From Variovorax sp. PAMC26660 (lineage in GTDB: Bacteria; Pseudomonadota; Gammaproteobacteria; Burkholderiales; Burkholderiaceae_C): a stretch of 64,000 bases of DNA. The notes beneath the pieces were generated by a model. That model searched no databases. It was not told the DNA's origin and worked only from the letters and a program-made list of their open reading frames with translations. Location of the stretch: contig NZ_CP060295.1 of assembly GCF_014302995.1 (NCBI RefSeq), forward strand, positions 6,315,501 to 6,379,500, given 5' to 3'. Positions 44,658 to 52,869 of this stretch are shown here, one piece after another. The translations under genes were made by a program, and so were the position numbers. The stretch's first letter is position 1. Each line of letters starts with the position of its first letter.

Positions 44658-45989
44658 CTAATTCTGGGCAAAGAATCGGTTGGCCGGGCGTGGCAGGCCG
44701 AGGTTCTCGCGCAGGGTACGACCTTCGTATTCACGCCGGAAGATGCCGCGGCGCTGCAGTTCGGGCACCACCTTGTCGACGAATGCGTCGAGCCCGCCGG
44801 GCAGCCACGGGAACATGATGTTGAAGCCGTCGCTGCCTTCGCTGTCGAGCCACTCCTGCATCTCGTCGGCGATGCTCTGCGGCGTGCCGACAAAGGCCAG
44901 CCCGCCATAGCCGCCCAGGCGCTGGGCCAACTGGCGCACGGTGAGCTTCTCGCTGCGGGCCAGCTCGACCACGCGGGCACGGCCGCTCTGGCTGGCGTTG
45001 GTCTCGGGCACTTCGGGCAACGGCCCGTCGGGATCGAACTTCGAGGCGTCGTGGCCGAGGGCGATGGACAGCGAGGCGATGGCGCTGTCGTAGTGCACGA
45101 GGCTGTCGAGCCTGGCGCGAATGGCGCGTGCCTCTTCCAGCGTGTCGCCGACCACGACGAAGGCGGCCGGCAATATCTTCAGGTGGTCCGGGTCGCGGCC
45201 GATCACGCGCATGCGACCCTTGATGTCGGCATACAGGCTGCGCGCCGCGGCCAGCGTGCCCGGCGCGGCGAACACGGCCTCGGCTGTTTCGGCCGCGAGC
45301 TGCCGCCCTGCTTCCGAGGCGCCGGCCTGCACGATCAGCGGCCAGCCCTGCACCGGCCGCGCGATGTGCAACGGACCGCGCACCGACAGGTACTTGCCCT
45401 TGTGGTTCAGCACATGCAGCTTGGCCGCATCGAAGAAGCGGCCGCTCTCGGCGTCGCGCTCGAAGGCATCGTCGGCCCAGCTGTCCCACAGGCCGGTGAC
45501 CACGTCGTAGAACTCGCGGGCGCGGGCATAGCGCTCGTCGTGTTCCATGTGGTCCTCGCGGCCGAAGTTCAGCGCGGCGTCGGGGTTGGAGGTGGTCACG
45601 ATGTTCCAGCCCGCGCGGCCTTCGCTCAGGTGGTCGAGCGAGGCGAAACGGCGCGCCACGTGGAACGGCTCATCGAAGGTGGTCGATGCCGTCGCCACCA
45701 GGCCGAGGTGCTTCGTGTGCTGCGCCAGCGCCGACAGCAGAGTGAAAGGCTCGAACGACGTGACCGTGTGGCTGCGCTGCAAGGCCTCGATCGGCATGTT
45801 GAGCACCGCCAGGTGGTCGGCCATGAAGAAGGCATCGAAGCGGCCACGCTCCAGCGTCTGCGCCAGTTGCTTCAGGCGCTCGAAGTTGAAGTTGGCATCG
45901 CGCCAGGCACCCGGGTAGCGCCACGCGCCGGTATGGATGCTGACCGGGCGCATGAAAGCGCCCAGCCGCAGTTGCTTGCCGGCGCTCAT
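44658..45989 (-). CDS. LLM-class flavin-dependent monooxygenase (NtaA/SnaA/DszA type)
   Basis: A 443-residue FMNH2-dependent monooxygenase of the bacterial luciferase fold. The start RLGAFMRPVSIHTGAWRYPG is typical of NtaA/DmoA relatives. FDAFFMADHLAVL near 50-62, DHLSEGRAGWNIVTTSNPDA near 120-139, HMEHDERYARAREFYDVVTG near 148-167 and QGWPLIVQAGASEAGRQLAA near 215-234 are family segments. Such enzymes need a separate flavin reductase, not seen nearby, and attack compounds such as nitrilotriacetate, sulfides, sulfones or alkanesulfonates. Its ATG overlaps the stop of the CmcJ-like gene. It is the last gene of a three-gene set. Confidence 0.92.
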   Translation of the reverse strand: MSAGKQLRLGAFMRPVSIHTGAWRYPGAWRDANFNFERLKQLAQTLERGRFDAFFMADHLAVLNMPIEALQRSHTVTSFEPFTLLSALAQHTKHLGLVATASTTFDEPFHVARRFASLDHLSEGRAGWNIVTTSNPDAALNFGREDHMEHDERYARAREFYDVVTGLWDSWADDAFERDAESGRFFDAAKLHVLNHKGKYLSVRGPLHIARPVQGWPLIVQAGASEAGRQLAAETAEAVFAAPGTLAAARSLYADIKGRMRVIGRDPDHLKILPAAFVVVGDTLEEARAIRARLDSLVHYDSAIASLSIALGHDASKFDPDGPLPEVPETNASQSGRARVVELARSEKLTVRQLAQRLGGYGGLAFVGTPQSIADEMQEWLDSEGSDGFNIMFPWLPGGLDAFVDKVVPELQRRGIFRREYEGRTLRENLGLPRPANRFFAQN

Positions 45990-46846
45990 TTGCCGGCGGG
46001 CCAGAACACCAGCGCGCGCAATTCGATGCTCCGGCGCGGAGGCGCTTCGGGCGCACCCGTCGGGTCTTCGAAGGCGGTGTGCGCGGTGAAGCGCGCAACG
46101 CCGTCTTCGCGCGAGTCGTAGATCTTCAGCAGCAGCGCCTCGTCGGGCCGCAGCCTCGGGAACCAGTACCAACTGTGGTTCGGGTTGTAGGTGAACGAAT
46201 AGGTTTCTCCGACCTTGTCGGGGTAGACCAGGTCGCTCGGCACCATGTCCTCGAAGGCGATGGAGCGTGCGTCGCACAGCGCAAGCGGCAGCCGCTCCAC
46301 CGTGGCCAGCGGGCGCCACAGGTTGATGATGGCAAAGCGCTGCTTCAGGCGCGCCTCGGCTTCATCGGGTGGCAGGTGATCGCGCACCCGGCGCGGCGCG
46401 GAATCGAAAGTCTGGTCGTTGTGCACGCGCCGCACCGGCTCGCGCAGCTCGGCCGTGCGGCGCGAGCCCTGCGCGCTGTCGCGCAGCGTGTGGTCGAACA
46501 CCACGATCTTCTCGGCGCCGGTGATGTCGCGCAGCAAGGCCTCGGACTCGCGGTAGTAGATGTCGCGGATGGTCGCGTCGTGCGAAAAATCGGCCACCAC
46601 GCTGCGGTGCGAAATCTGCGTGAAGCCGCTGCGGTCGAGCGACAGCTCGTTCAGCGCCACCAGCGGCCGGCCGTCGCGAATGTTCACGCGGCGCGGCTCC
46701 AGCGTGCCGGTGACCCAGGGCACGCCGGGTGGCGGCTCGAAGGTGTAGCTGACGGGGCGGCCCTCGCCGGCCTTCAGGTAGTTGAGTTCGGCTTCCACCG
46801 AAGGCAGCGTTGCGGCCAGCATCTGGCCATTCGATCCGACGCTCAT
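45986..46846 (-). CDS. CmcJ/NvfI-family oxidoreductase-like protein
   Basis: A 286-residue protein of the CmcJ/AsaB/NvfI family, common in fungal and some bacterial secondary-metabolite and catabolic clusters and related to non-heme iron, 2-oxoglutarate-type enzymes. Characteristic segments: EPRRVNIRDGRP near 50-61, VVFDHTLRDS near 115-124, RRVHNDQTFDSA near 139-150 (a His-x-Asp pair, possible iron ligands at 142 and 144), FAIINLWRPL and YNPNHSWYWFPRLRPDEALL near 220-239. It begins 13 bases after the SDR gene on the same strand and is coupled to the LLM monooxygenase. The reaction is unknown. Confidence 0.85.
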   Translation of the reverse strand: MSVGSNGQMLAATLPSVEAELNYLKAGEGRPVSYTFEPPPGVPWVTGTLEPRRVNIRDGRPLVALNELSLDRSGFTQISHRSVVADFSHDATIRDIYYRESEALLRDITGAEKIVVFDHTLRDSAQGSRRTAELREPVRRVHNDQTFDSAPRRVRDHLPPDEAEARLKQRFAIINLWRPLATVERLPLALCDARSIAFEDMVPSDLVYPDKVGETYSFTYNPNHSWYWFPRLRPDEALLLKIYDSREDGVARFTAHTAFEDPTGAPEAPPRRSIELRALVFWPAGK

Positions 46847-46859
46847 GCGGCATGCCTCC

Positions 46860-47657
46860 TCAAAACGGTTCCTTGAACGGGCGCAGGTCGAGTTCCTGCG
46901 TCCACGCGCTGCGGTGCTGCACATGCAGTTGCCAGTAGCTTTCGGCGATGGCTTCGAGCTGCAGCAGGCCGTCGTCGCCGGCCTGCGCCACGCGCTGCGG
47001 TGCGTTGTTGCGCAGGCGCTCGCCGTCGATGCCGCCATCGATCACCACGTGCGCCACATGAATGCCCTGCGGGCCGAATTCGCGCGCCAGGCTCTGGCTC
47101 AGCGAACGCAGGCTCGCCTTCGCGGCGGCGAAGGCCGCGAACGGCGGCTTGCCGCGCAGCGCCGCCGTGGCGCCGGTGAACAGCAGGCTGCCCCGCCCCT
47201 TGGCGCCATCGGCCTCGAAGGTGTTGGCCAGCAGGCCGCGCAGCGCCTCGCGCCCGAAGACGAAGCCGCCCAGCGCGCTGGTGCGCCAGGCCTGCGTGAA
47301 CTGGTCGACCGAGATGTCGAGCGTCGGTGCCCGCACCGCGCTTGCTGCATTGAAGATCGCCACCGTGAGAGGGCCGAGCGCCCTCACCCGCTGCGCGATG
47401 CCATGGATCTCGGCCTCGCTCGCCACGTCGCCCGCAAAGGCATGGGCCCGGCCGCCGGCCGCTTCGATCTCGCCGGCCACCGCCTGCAACTGCGCCTGCG
47501 TGCGGCCGGTCAACGCAACGATGAAGCCTTCATCCGCGAAGCGCCGTGCCAGTGCGGCGCCCAGCCCGGCGCTGGCGCCGACACCGGCGATCCAGGCCAC
47601 GGGCGATGGGGAAGAAGACGAAGAAGAAACCGGGGGAGTGACGGAGGCGACAGTCAT
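46860..47657 (-). CDS. SDR-fold protein lacking the usual catalytic Tyr
   Basis: A 265-residue Rossmann protein of the short-chain dehydrogenase/reductase superfamily. The Ser/Pro-rich start (1-20) is followed by the dinucleotide motif AGVGASAGLGAALARRF near 24-40 and FNAAS near 102-106, the NAG-like strand. Where classical SDRs have YxxxK, it reads FAAAK, with Phe176 and Lys180; the preceding Ser position is occupied by Thr/Ala (FTGATAALRG). This looks like a subfamily feature, since the rest is well conserved (GIHVAHVVIDGGIDG). It may not be a standard dehydrogenase. It is the first gene of the SDR-CmcJ-LLM set. Confidence 0.87.
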   Translation of the reverse strand: MTVASVTPPVSSSSSSPSPVAWIAGVGASAGLGAALARRFADEGFIVALTGRTQAQLQAVAGEIEAAGGRAHAFAGDVASEAEIHGIAQRVRALGPLTVAIFNAASAVRAPTLDISVDQFTQAWRTSALGGFVFGREALRGLLANTFEADGAKGRGSLLFTGATAALRGKPPFAAFAAAKASLRSLSQSLAREFGPQGIHVAHVVIDGGIDGERLRNNAPQRVAQAGDDGLLQLEAIAESYWQLHVQHRSAWTQELDLRPFKEPF

Positions 47658-47881
47658 AAGTGAGCACGGAGGCTATACCTGCGCCCCGGGGCGTGGAACG
47701 ACTGAAAGGCGATAACCTTATTTGCCCGCAGGTCGGTGCGCGACCCCGCTTGACGCCCACCGCGCTTCGCGCCATGCGCGATGCCCTTCGCAATCGCGCC
47801 ATCGCCCGCTACCCTATCGCCTTCCCGGACCGCTCTAATAACAAACAACGCACAGCAGGTGCTCTCCAGGAGAAGTGATCC

Positions 47882-49762
47882 ATGGCCCCAGCCCCGACGA
47901 TTCGCGCCGATCTGTTGCGCGTGTTTCTCCTGACACTCGTGTCGCTCTTTGCCATTCCGGCGGCGACGCTGGTGTTCACCGAATACGCGCTCCGCTCGCA
48001 GGACAGCACCTTCCTGCAGTCGGTCGAGAAGCGCATCGCCGCCGACACCCGGCTGTCCGCCAGCGACAAGGCCGAGACCGCGCAGTTCTACCGGAGCCAT
48101 CCGCTTTCCAAGGCCTGCGACGCCACCGCCCCCGAGGACAAGGACTTTCACGACAAGGTCTGCAGCCCGTATTCGATGCAGTGGCAGTTCCACTGGGCCG
48201 ACCGCGCCGCCATCTGGACCATCGTGCTCGGTGCGGCGTTGCTCGCGGCGGCGCTGGTGCTGGGCGCGCTGGCCTTTGCCAATCGCGGCTTGCGCTATGC
48301 GAGTTTCGTGGCCGGCTGGCGGCTGATGACGGTGTCGAGCGCGGTCGAGGTCGTGCTGCAGGGCGCCATGCTGGTGTGGCTGTCGTTCTGGCTCACCGCC
48401 TATTTCTGGCACAGCTACTACATCAAGCTCATCGCCATCGCGGGCATCGCGGCTGCGGCGGCCGTGTTCTATGCGGTCTACACGTTGTTCAAGACGCTGC
48501 CCTCGGGCAACGAGATCGAAGGTGAGCTGATCGGCGAGGCCGACGCACCGCGCCTGTGGGAACGCATCCGCGAGTTGGCCGGCCGCGTGCAGACCGCGCC
48601 GCCCGACCAGATCGTGGCGGGCATCGACACCAACTTCTTCGTGACCGAAGCGCCCTGCGAAGTACGGGGGCAAACGCTGCACGGCCGCACGTTGTTCGTC
48701 AGCATTCCGCTGCTGCGCGTGCTCGACCAGACCGAGGCCGATGCAGTGCTGGCGCACGAGCTGGCCCACCTGGGCGGCGGCGACACCCGCAGCAGCGCGG
48801 CGCTCGGCCCCAAGCTGCTGCAGTTCGACCAGTACACCTGGAAGATGCGCAGCGCCGGCCTGACCATCGTGGCGCACTACCTGCTGCGCCTGTACCGCAT
48901 GATCTTCGCGTTCGCCCTGGCGCGCGACAGCCGCGAGCGCGAACACAAGGCCGACCGCGTGGCCGCCGGCCTCACGGCGCCCAGCGCCATCGTGCAATCG
49001 CTGATCAAGATTTCCGCCTACGCCAGCTACCGCAACGACGTCGAGCAGAAGCTGTTCGAGCAGAACCGCCAGCACGATGGCGCGCTGGGCATCGCCGGCT
49101 TCGTGGCGGCCGGGCTGCCGCCGTATGCGGGCTCCGACGCCTTCATCGAGACCATGAAGACCGCCGGCGTGCCGCACCCCTACGACAGCCATCCGCCGCT
49201 GCTCGAACGCATGCGCAACGTCGGCCACCACGTGCCCGAAGCCGACTACGGCGCCATCGTCGCGACCGCGCCGCAGGCCTCGTGGGCCGACTTCATCGAG
49301 ACCGCCGGCGCCATCGAACAGCGCATGTGGAGCGAGTACGAGCAGCGCTTCGTGGAGAACCATGAACTCAGCCTCGCCTACCGCTATGAACCCGCAACGG
49401 AAGAAGAACGCGCCGTGGTGCTGCGCCACTTTCCGCCGATCAGCTTCACGCTGAAGAACGGCAACCGCGTCGACATCAGCTACAGCGGCCTGCATCCCAG
49501 CGCCGAAGATGCCTCGCCGATTCCGTGGGACGAGGTCAAGGGCCTGACCTACAAAGACAGCAGTTTCGGCGACACCCTGATAGTTACCCACCCCGACAAG
49601 CGCAAGCTCGGCGGTGCGCGCACCACCAAGGTCAAGCTGGGCGGCCTGGGCAAGCAGAAGGAACACTTCAAGGCCGCGGTCGGCCACTACTGGCAACGGC
49701 ACCAGGTCATGAGAGCGCAACAGCCACAACATCAGCAGCAGGAGCAATCACCACACCATTAG
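47882..49762 (+). CDS. M48-family membrane metallopeptidase with C-terminal extension
   Basis: A 626-residue protein. Membrane helices lie near 12-33, 115-138, 145-170 and 178-200, then the peptidase domain with the zinc motif HELAH (His292 and His296) in ADAVLAHELAHLGGGDTRSS and a later Glu in REREHKADRVAAGL near 350. This architecture resembles HtpX/Ste24-like proteases. Beyond the catalytic domain, residues 480-610 form an uncharacterised part with a strand-rich segment (PPISFTLKNGNRVDISYSGL) and a Gln/His-rich tail. It may act in membrane-protein quality control. The ATG follows a clear AGGAG site, and the gene is divergent from the SDR set. Confidence 0.87.
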   Translation: MAPAPTIRADLLRVFLLTLVSLFAIPAATLVFTEYALRSQDSTFLQSVEKRIAADTRLSASDKAETAQFYRSHPLSKACDATAPEDKDFHDKVCSPYSMQWQFHWADRAAIWTIVLGAALLAAALVLGALAFANRGLRYASFVAGWRLMTVSSAVEVVLQGAMLVWLSFWLTAYFWHSYYIKLIAIAGIAAAAAVFYAVYTLFKTLPSGNEIEGELIGEADAPRLWERIRELAGRVQTAPPDQIVAGIDTNFFVTEAPCEVRGQTLHGRTLFVSIPLLRVLDQTEADAVLAHELAHLGGGDTRSSAALGPKLLQFDQYTWKMRSAGLTIVAHYLLRLYRMIFAFALARDSREREHKADRVAAGLTAPSAIVQSLIKISAYASYRNDVEQKLFEQNRQHDGALGIAGFVAAGLPPYAGSDAFIETMKTAGVPHPYDSHPPLLERMRNVGHHVPEADYGAIVATAPQASWADFIETAGAIEQRMWSEYEQRFVENHELSLAYRYEPATEEERAVVLRHFPPISFTLKNGNRVDISYSGLHPSAEDASPIPWDEVKGLTYKDSSFGDTLIVTHPDKRKLGGARTTKVKLGGLGKQKEHFKAAVGHYWQRHQVMRAQQPQHQQQEQSPHH

Positions 49763-49842
49763 CATCGCAGCGGCGGCAACGGCCGCCCTCTCCCGCATCC
49801 GACAGGCTCCACAAAACCATCTACACAACACCGGAGACAACC

Positions 49843-51141
49843 ATGAATCCCATTGAACAGAGAACCATCTCGAAGATCAGTTGGCGGCTCTTGCCGCTCC
49901 TGATGATCAGCTACTTCATCGCCTACCTGGACCGCGTGAACCTCGGCTTTGCCGGTGCGTCCATGTCCAAGGACCTGGGCTTTTCCGCCGCCGTGTTCGG
50001 CAGCGCGGCGGGCATCTTCTTCCTGGCCTACTTCCTCTTCGAGGTGCCGAGCAACATGGCGCTGGAGCGCTTCGGCGCGCGCCGCTGGATCGCCCGCATT
50101 ATGTTCAGCTGGGGCATCCTGTCCGCGGCGCAGGCCTGGGTGGGCGGCTCGACCAGCTTCAACGTCGTGCGCTTTCTGCTGGGCATTGCCGAGGCCGGCT
50201 TCTTTCCGGGCGTGATCTTCTACATCACGCTCTGGTTTCCGGCGGCGTACCGCGCGCGCATCGTGGGCTGGTTCATGTTCGCGATCCCGATTTCCACCGT
50301 GATCGGCTCGCCGATCTCGGGCTACATCCTGAACATGGACGGCATCGGCGGCATGCACGGCTGGCAGTGGCTCTTCATCCTCGAAGCGCTGCCCTCGCTG
50401 ATCCTGACTTTCGTCGTGCTGATGTACCTGCCCGACGGCCCGAAGGATGCCAAGTGGCTCACCGATGAAGAGCGCAACTGGCTGCAGAAGACGCTGGACG
50501 CCGAGCGCCGCAACCGCGAGTCGATCAACAAGATTTCGTGGAAGCAATCGCTGCTGAACCCGCGCGTGATCGGGCTGGGCTTCGTCTACATGGGCATCAC
50601 CGTGCCGCTGTATGGCCTGAGCTTCTTCCTGCCGCAGATCATCAAGGGCTTCGGCGGGCTGAGCAATGTGCAGATCGGCTTCATCAACGCCTTTCCATAC
50701 CTGGTGGGCGCCATCGCCATGCTGTTCTGGACGCGCGCCTCGGATGCGCGCAAGGAGCGCAAGTGGTTCCTGCTGATTCCGCTGGCCTGCATCTTCGTCG
50801 GCCTCGTGCTGGCGGCGCAGATCAGTGCGCCGATTCCCAAGATGGCCGCGGTGACGCTGGCTGCCTTCGGCATCTTCAGCGCACTGCCCACCTTCTGGAC
50901 CCTGCCGACCGCCATGCTGAGCGGCACCGCGGCCGCAGCGGGCATTGCCTGGATCAACTCCATCGGCAACCTCGGCGGCTACATCGGCCCGACCATCTTC
51001 GGCGCGCTGAAGGACCGCATGGGCAACGACCTGTATGCGGTGATCTTTCTTGCGCTGCTGTCGGTGGTGGCCTTTGCGCTGGTGCTGATCATCGGGCACG
51101 ACGCGCGCTCCGAACAGGCCGTGGAGCCGGGCCGGGCCTGA
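49843..51141 (+). CDS. MFS transporter, anion:cation symporter (ACS) family
   Basis: A 432-residue, 12-helix importer from the ATG at 49843. The start KISWRLLPLLMISYFIAYLD followed by RVNLGFAG is the ACS hallmark. GIFFLAYFLFEVPSNMALER near 52-71 and FLLGIAEAGFFPGVIFYITL near 109-128 are also typical, as is PAYRARIVGWF. Relatives carry tartrate, phthalate, 4-hydroxyphenylacetate, glucarate or similar organic anions with protons. It is followed 57 bases downstream by a small SRPBCC gene. No dedicated catabolic enzymes are adjacent, so its substrate is open. Confidence 0.92.
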   Translation: MNPIEQRTISKISWRLLPLLMISYFIAYLDRVNLGFAGASMSKDLGFSAAVFGSAAGIFFLAYFLFEVPSNMALERFGARRWIARIMFSWGILSAAQAWVGGSTSFNVVRFLLGIAEAGFFPGVIFYITLWFPAAYRARIVGWFMFAIPISTVIGSPISGYILNMDGIGGMHGWQWLFILEALPSLILTFVVLMYLPDGPKDAKWLTDEERNWLQKTLDAERRNRESINKISWKQSLLNPRVIGLGFVYMGITVPLYGLSFFLPQIIKGFGGLSNVQIGFINAFPYLVGAIAMLFWTRASDARKERKWFLLIPLACIFVGLVLAAQISAPIPKMAAVTLAAFGIFSALPTFWTLPTAMLSGTAAAAGIAWINSIGNLGGYIGPTIFGALKDRMGNDLYAVIFLALLSVVAFALVLIIGHDARSEQAVEPGRA

Positions 51142-51198
51142 ACCCGCAGCGGCCCCATTTCGCCTTCGCCCTTGACGACATGACCCAAGGAGACATCC

Positions 51199-51609
51199 AT
51201 GTGGACCTATGACGAAAGCATCGAAACCAGCGCATCGCCCGCACGTGTCTGGCAGCTCTTCAAGGACATTCCGGGCTGGAAGGCCTGGAACGCGGGCATC
51301 GAGCACATCGACCTTCACGGCCCGTTCGCCAAGGGCACCACCTTTTCGATGAAGCCTCCCGGCGAAGAGGCTTTCATCAGCACGCTGGTGGAAGTCAGCG
51401 AAAACGAGAGCTTCACGGACGAGACCGTCATCGATGGCACCCACGTGCTGGTGCGCCACGCCATCGTGCCCTTGCCCTCCGGCGGGGCCAGGGTCACCTA
51501 CAGCACCGAAGTCACCGGCCCTTCGGCGGCGCAGTTCGGGCCGATGGTGACGGCGGATTTTCCCGAGGTTCTGCGCGGGCTCAAGCGTCAGGCCGAGGGG
51601 CCGGCCTGA
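51199..51609 (+). CDS. SRPBCC-superfamily (START/Bet v 1-like) small protein
   Basis: A 136-residue lipid- or ligand-binding fold protein. It starts MWTYDESIETSASPARVWQL, with the family pattern of an N-terminal strand and helix, and continues FKDIPGWKAWNAGIEHIDLH, FAKGTTFSMKPPG and ARVTYSTEVTGPSAAQFGPM before the long C-terminal helix (EVLRGLKRQAEG). The ATG has AAGGAGA upstream. Such proteins act as polyketide cyclases, ligand binders or toxin-like antitoxin partners, and a specific role cannot be stated. It is probably co-transcribed with the ACS transporter. Confidence 0.85.
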   Translation: MWTYDESIETSASPARVWQLFKDIPGWKAWNAGIEHIDLHGPFAKGTTFSMKPPGEEAFISTLVEVSENESFTDETVIDGTHVLVRHAIVPLPSGGARVTYSTEVTGPSAAQFGPMVTADFPEVLRGLKRQAEGPA

Positions 51610-51676
51610 CGTCTTTCCCATGCCATCGACAGTGACAACGCCCCTGGTGATCCAGGGAGCTTGAAGCGCACAGGCC

Positions 51677-52633
51677 CTAACTGTCCCCGAGCACTCCGAA
51701 GTCGCTGTCCCCCTGCTGCACCGCGTTCACCAGCTGCACGCGATTGCGTGCCGCGAAACGGCGGCGCAACTGGCGCATGTGGTAGTCCACGGTGTGCGCC
51801 GACAGGTCCAGGCGGTTGGCGATCTCCTTGTCGCTGCGACCCTGCAGCAGGTGCTGCAGGATGTACTGCTGCGTGGTGGATATCTCGATGCGCGCGCCCC
51901 CTGCATCGCCTTGCATGCGCGAATGCCGCGACAGGTATTCGTGCAGGCTGAGGCCAAGCGTCAGGGCCTGGCCAACGACGCCGTCCGTGATCCAGCGTCG
52001 GCCAGGTTCACTCGACTGCAGGCTGATGATGGTGTGCTGGTTCACCTGCGTGGGCGATGCCAGCCTGAACAGCAGGCCGCTGCGCACGCCGCTGGCGCGC
52101 AGGTCATCGAGAAAGCGTTGCCGCCGCCCCGCCGCGTTTTCCGTGGCCGAAGTGGCCGTCGAGAAAGGCGTCGCTTCGATCTGCTCGATGTCCCACACCA
52201 GCGGCAGGCCCGAGGCGGGCACGCCCTGCTGCCGCAGATCCACCTCGTAGAGCCGGTGCGAAAAGTAGCGCTGAGTCCACTCCGGGTTGGCGTAACCGGT
52301 GAAGAAGCTCAGCGGCCACCAGTGCCCGCGCAGGTAGGTGACCGTGCCGTAGCCGAGCCAATCGAAGCCGATGGCATTCAGCATGCACTGGACCAGGTAA
52401 GTGCGCTCCTCGGCGCTGCCCGCGTCCAGCAGATCGCCCACGATGCCCGGCACCCCGTGCGCATGCCGGTCCGCCGATGGCGGCAGATAGAGCTGCTCTT
52501 CCGAATAGAGCTGCGGAAACGGCCCGCCGGCTTGCTCGTCCGTGGCATCGTCCACGGCCGGCAGTGCGTCGCGGTTCTTGTCCGTCGCCAGCGAAGTTGC
52601 CGCGGCGCGTTCCAACAAGGTAGCAAGAATCAT
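51677..52633 (-). CDS. LuxR-family regulator with autoinducer-binding-like domain (LuxR solo)
   Basis: A 318-residue protein from the ATG at 52633; a TTG 63 bases earlier is possible but would place a palindromic site inside the gene. The Autoind_bind-like domain near 90-200 has WWPLSFFTGYANPEWTQRYF followed by YEVDLRQQGV and LPLVWDIEQIE. The Trp, Tyr, Asp and later Trp positions of TraR/LasR-type receptors are kept, but the Pro after the Asp is replaced by Leu. The LuxR HTH is C-terminal (STTQQYILQHLLQGRSDKEI, TVDYHMRQLRRRF). No luxI is in the window, so it is a solo responding to foreign acyl-homoserine lactones or another ligand. Confidence 0.88.
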   Translation of the reverse strand: MILATLLERAAATSLATDKNRDALPAVDDATDEQAGGPFPQLYSEEQLYLPPSADRHAHGVPGIVGDLLDAGSAEERTYLVQCMLNAIGFDWLGYGTVTYLRGHWWPLSFFTGYANPEWTQRYFSHRLYEVDLRQQGVPASGLPLVWDIEQIEATPFSTATSATENAAGRRQRFLDDLRASGVRSGLLFRLASPTQVNQHTIISLQSSEPGRRWITDGVVGQALTLGLSLHEYLSRHSRMQGDAGGARIEISTTQQYILQHLLQGRSDKEIANRLDLSAHTVDYHMRQLRRRFAARNRVQLVNAVQQGDSDFGVLGDS

Positions 52634-52657
52634 GAAGTGCCTGATCGATATGCCGCA

Positions 52658-52673
52658 TGCATCGATCGATGCA
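52658..52673. promoter_or_regulatory. 16-bp perfect palindrome TGCATCGATCGATGCA upstream of the LuxR solo
   Basis: It is completely self-complementary and lies 25 bases upstream of the chosen LuxR ATG, inside the 236-base gap to the divergent AraC gene. Two-fold symmetric sites of about 20 bp (lux boxes) are usual for LuxR proteins. It is a candidate autoregulatory site for the LuxR solo; the binder is inferred. Confidence 0.45.
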
Positions 52674-52869
52674 GCGGGCTTGGAACAAATTACCAAAAGG
52701 GCCGTGGTTGCGCCTTGTAAATTCTTAGCTTCCGGCGCATTCGCCGGGGTCGGTTGTGGTCACGGCGGGCCATGGCATGCCGTGCCGGGGATCAACTGAA
52801 TACCTTCGCCTGAACCATGCGAGATTGCTGCTTCACAGAAACAGATGGCGCCGGCATGCTGCGCCCTCT

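Noticed and set aside
51779-52720. Plus-strand frame of 313 codons opposite the LuxR solo
   Set aside because: Antisense shadow without family features, while the minus strand shows both LuxR domains.
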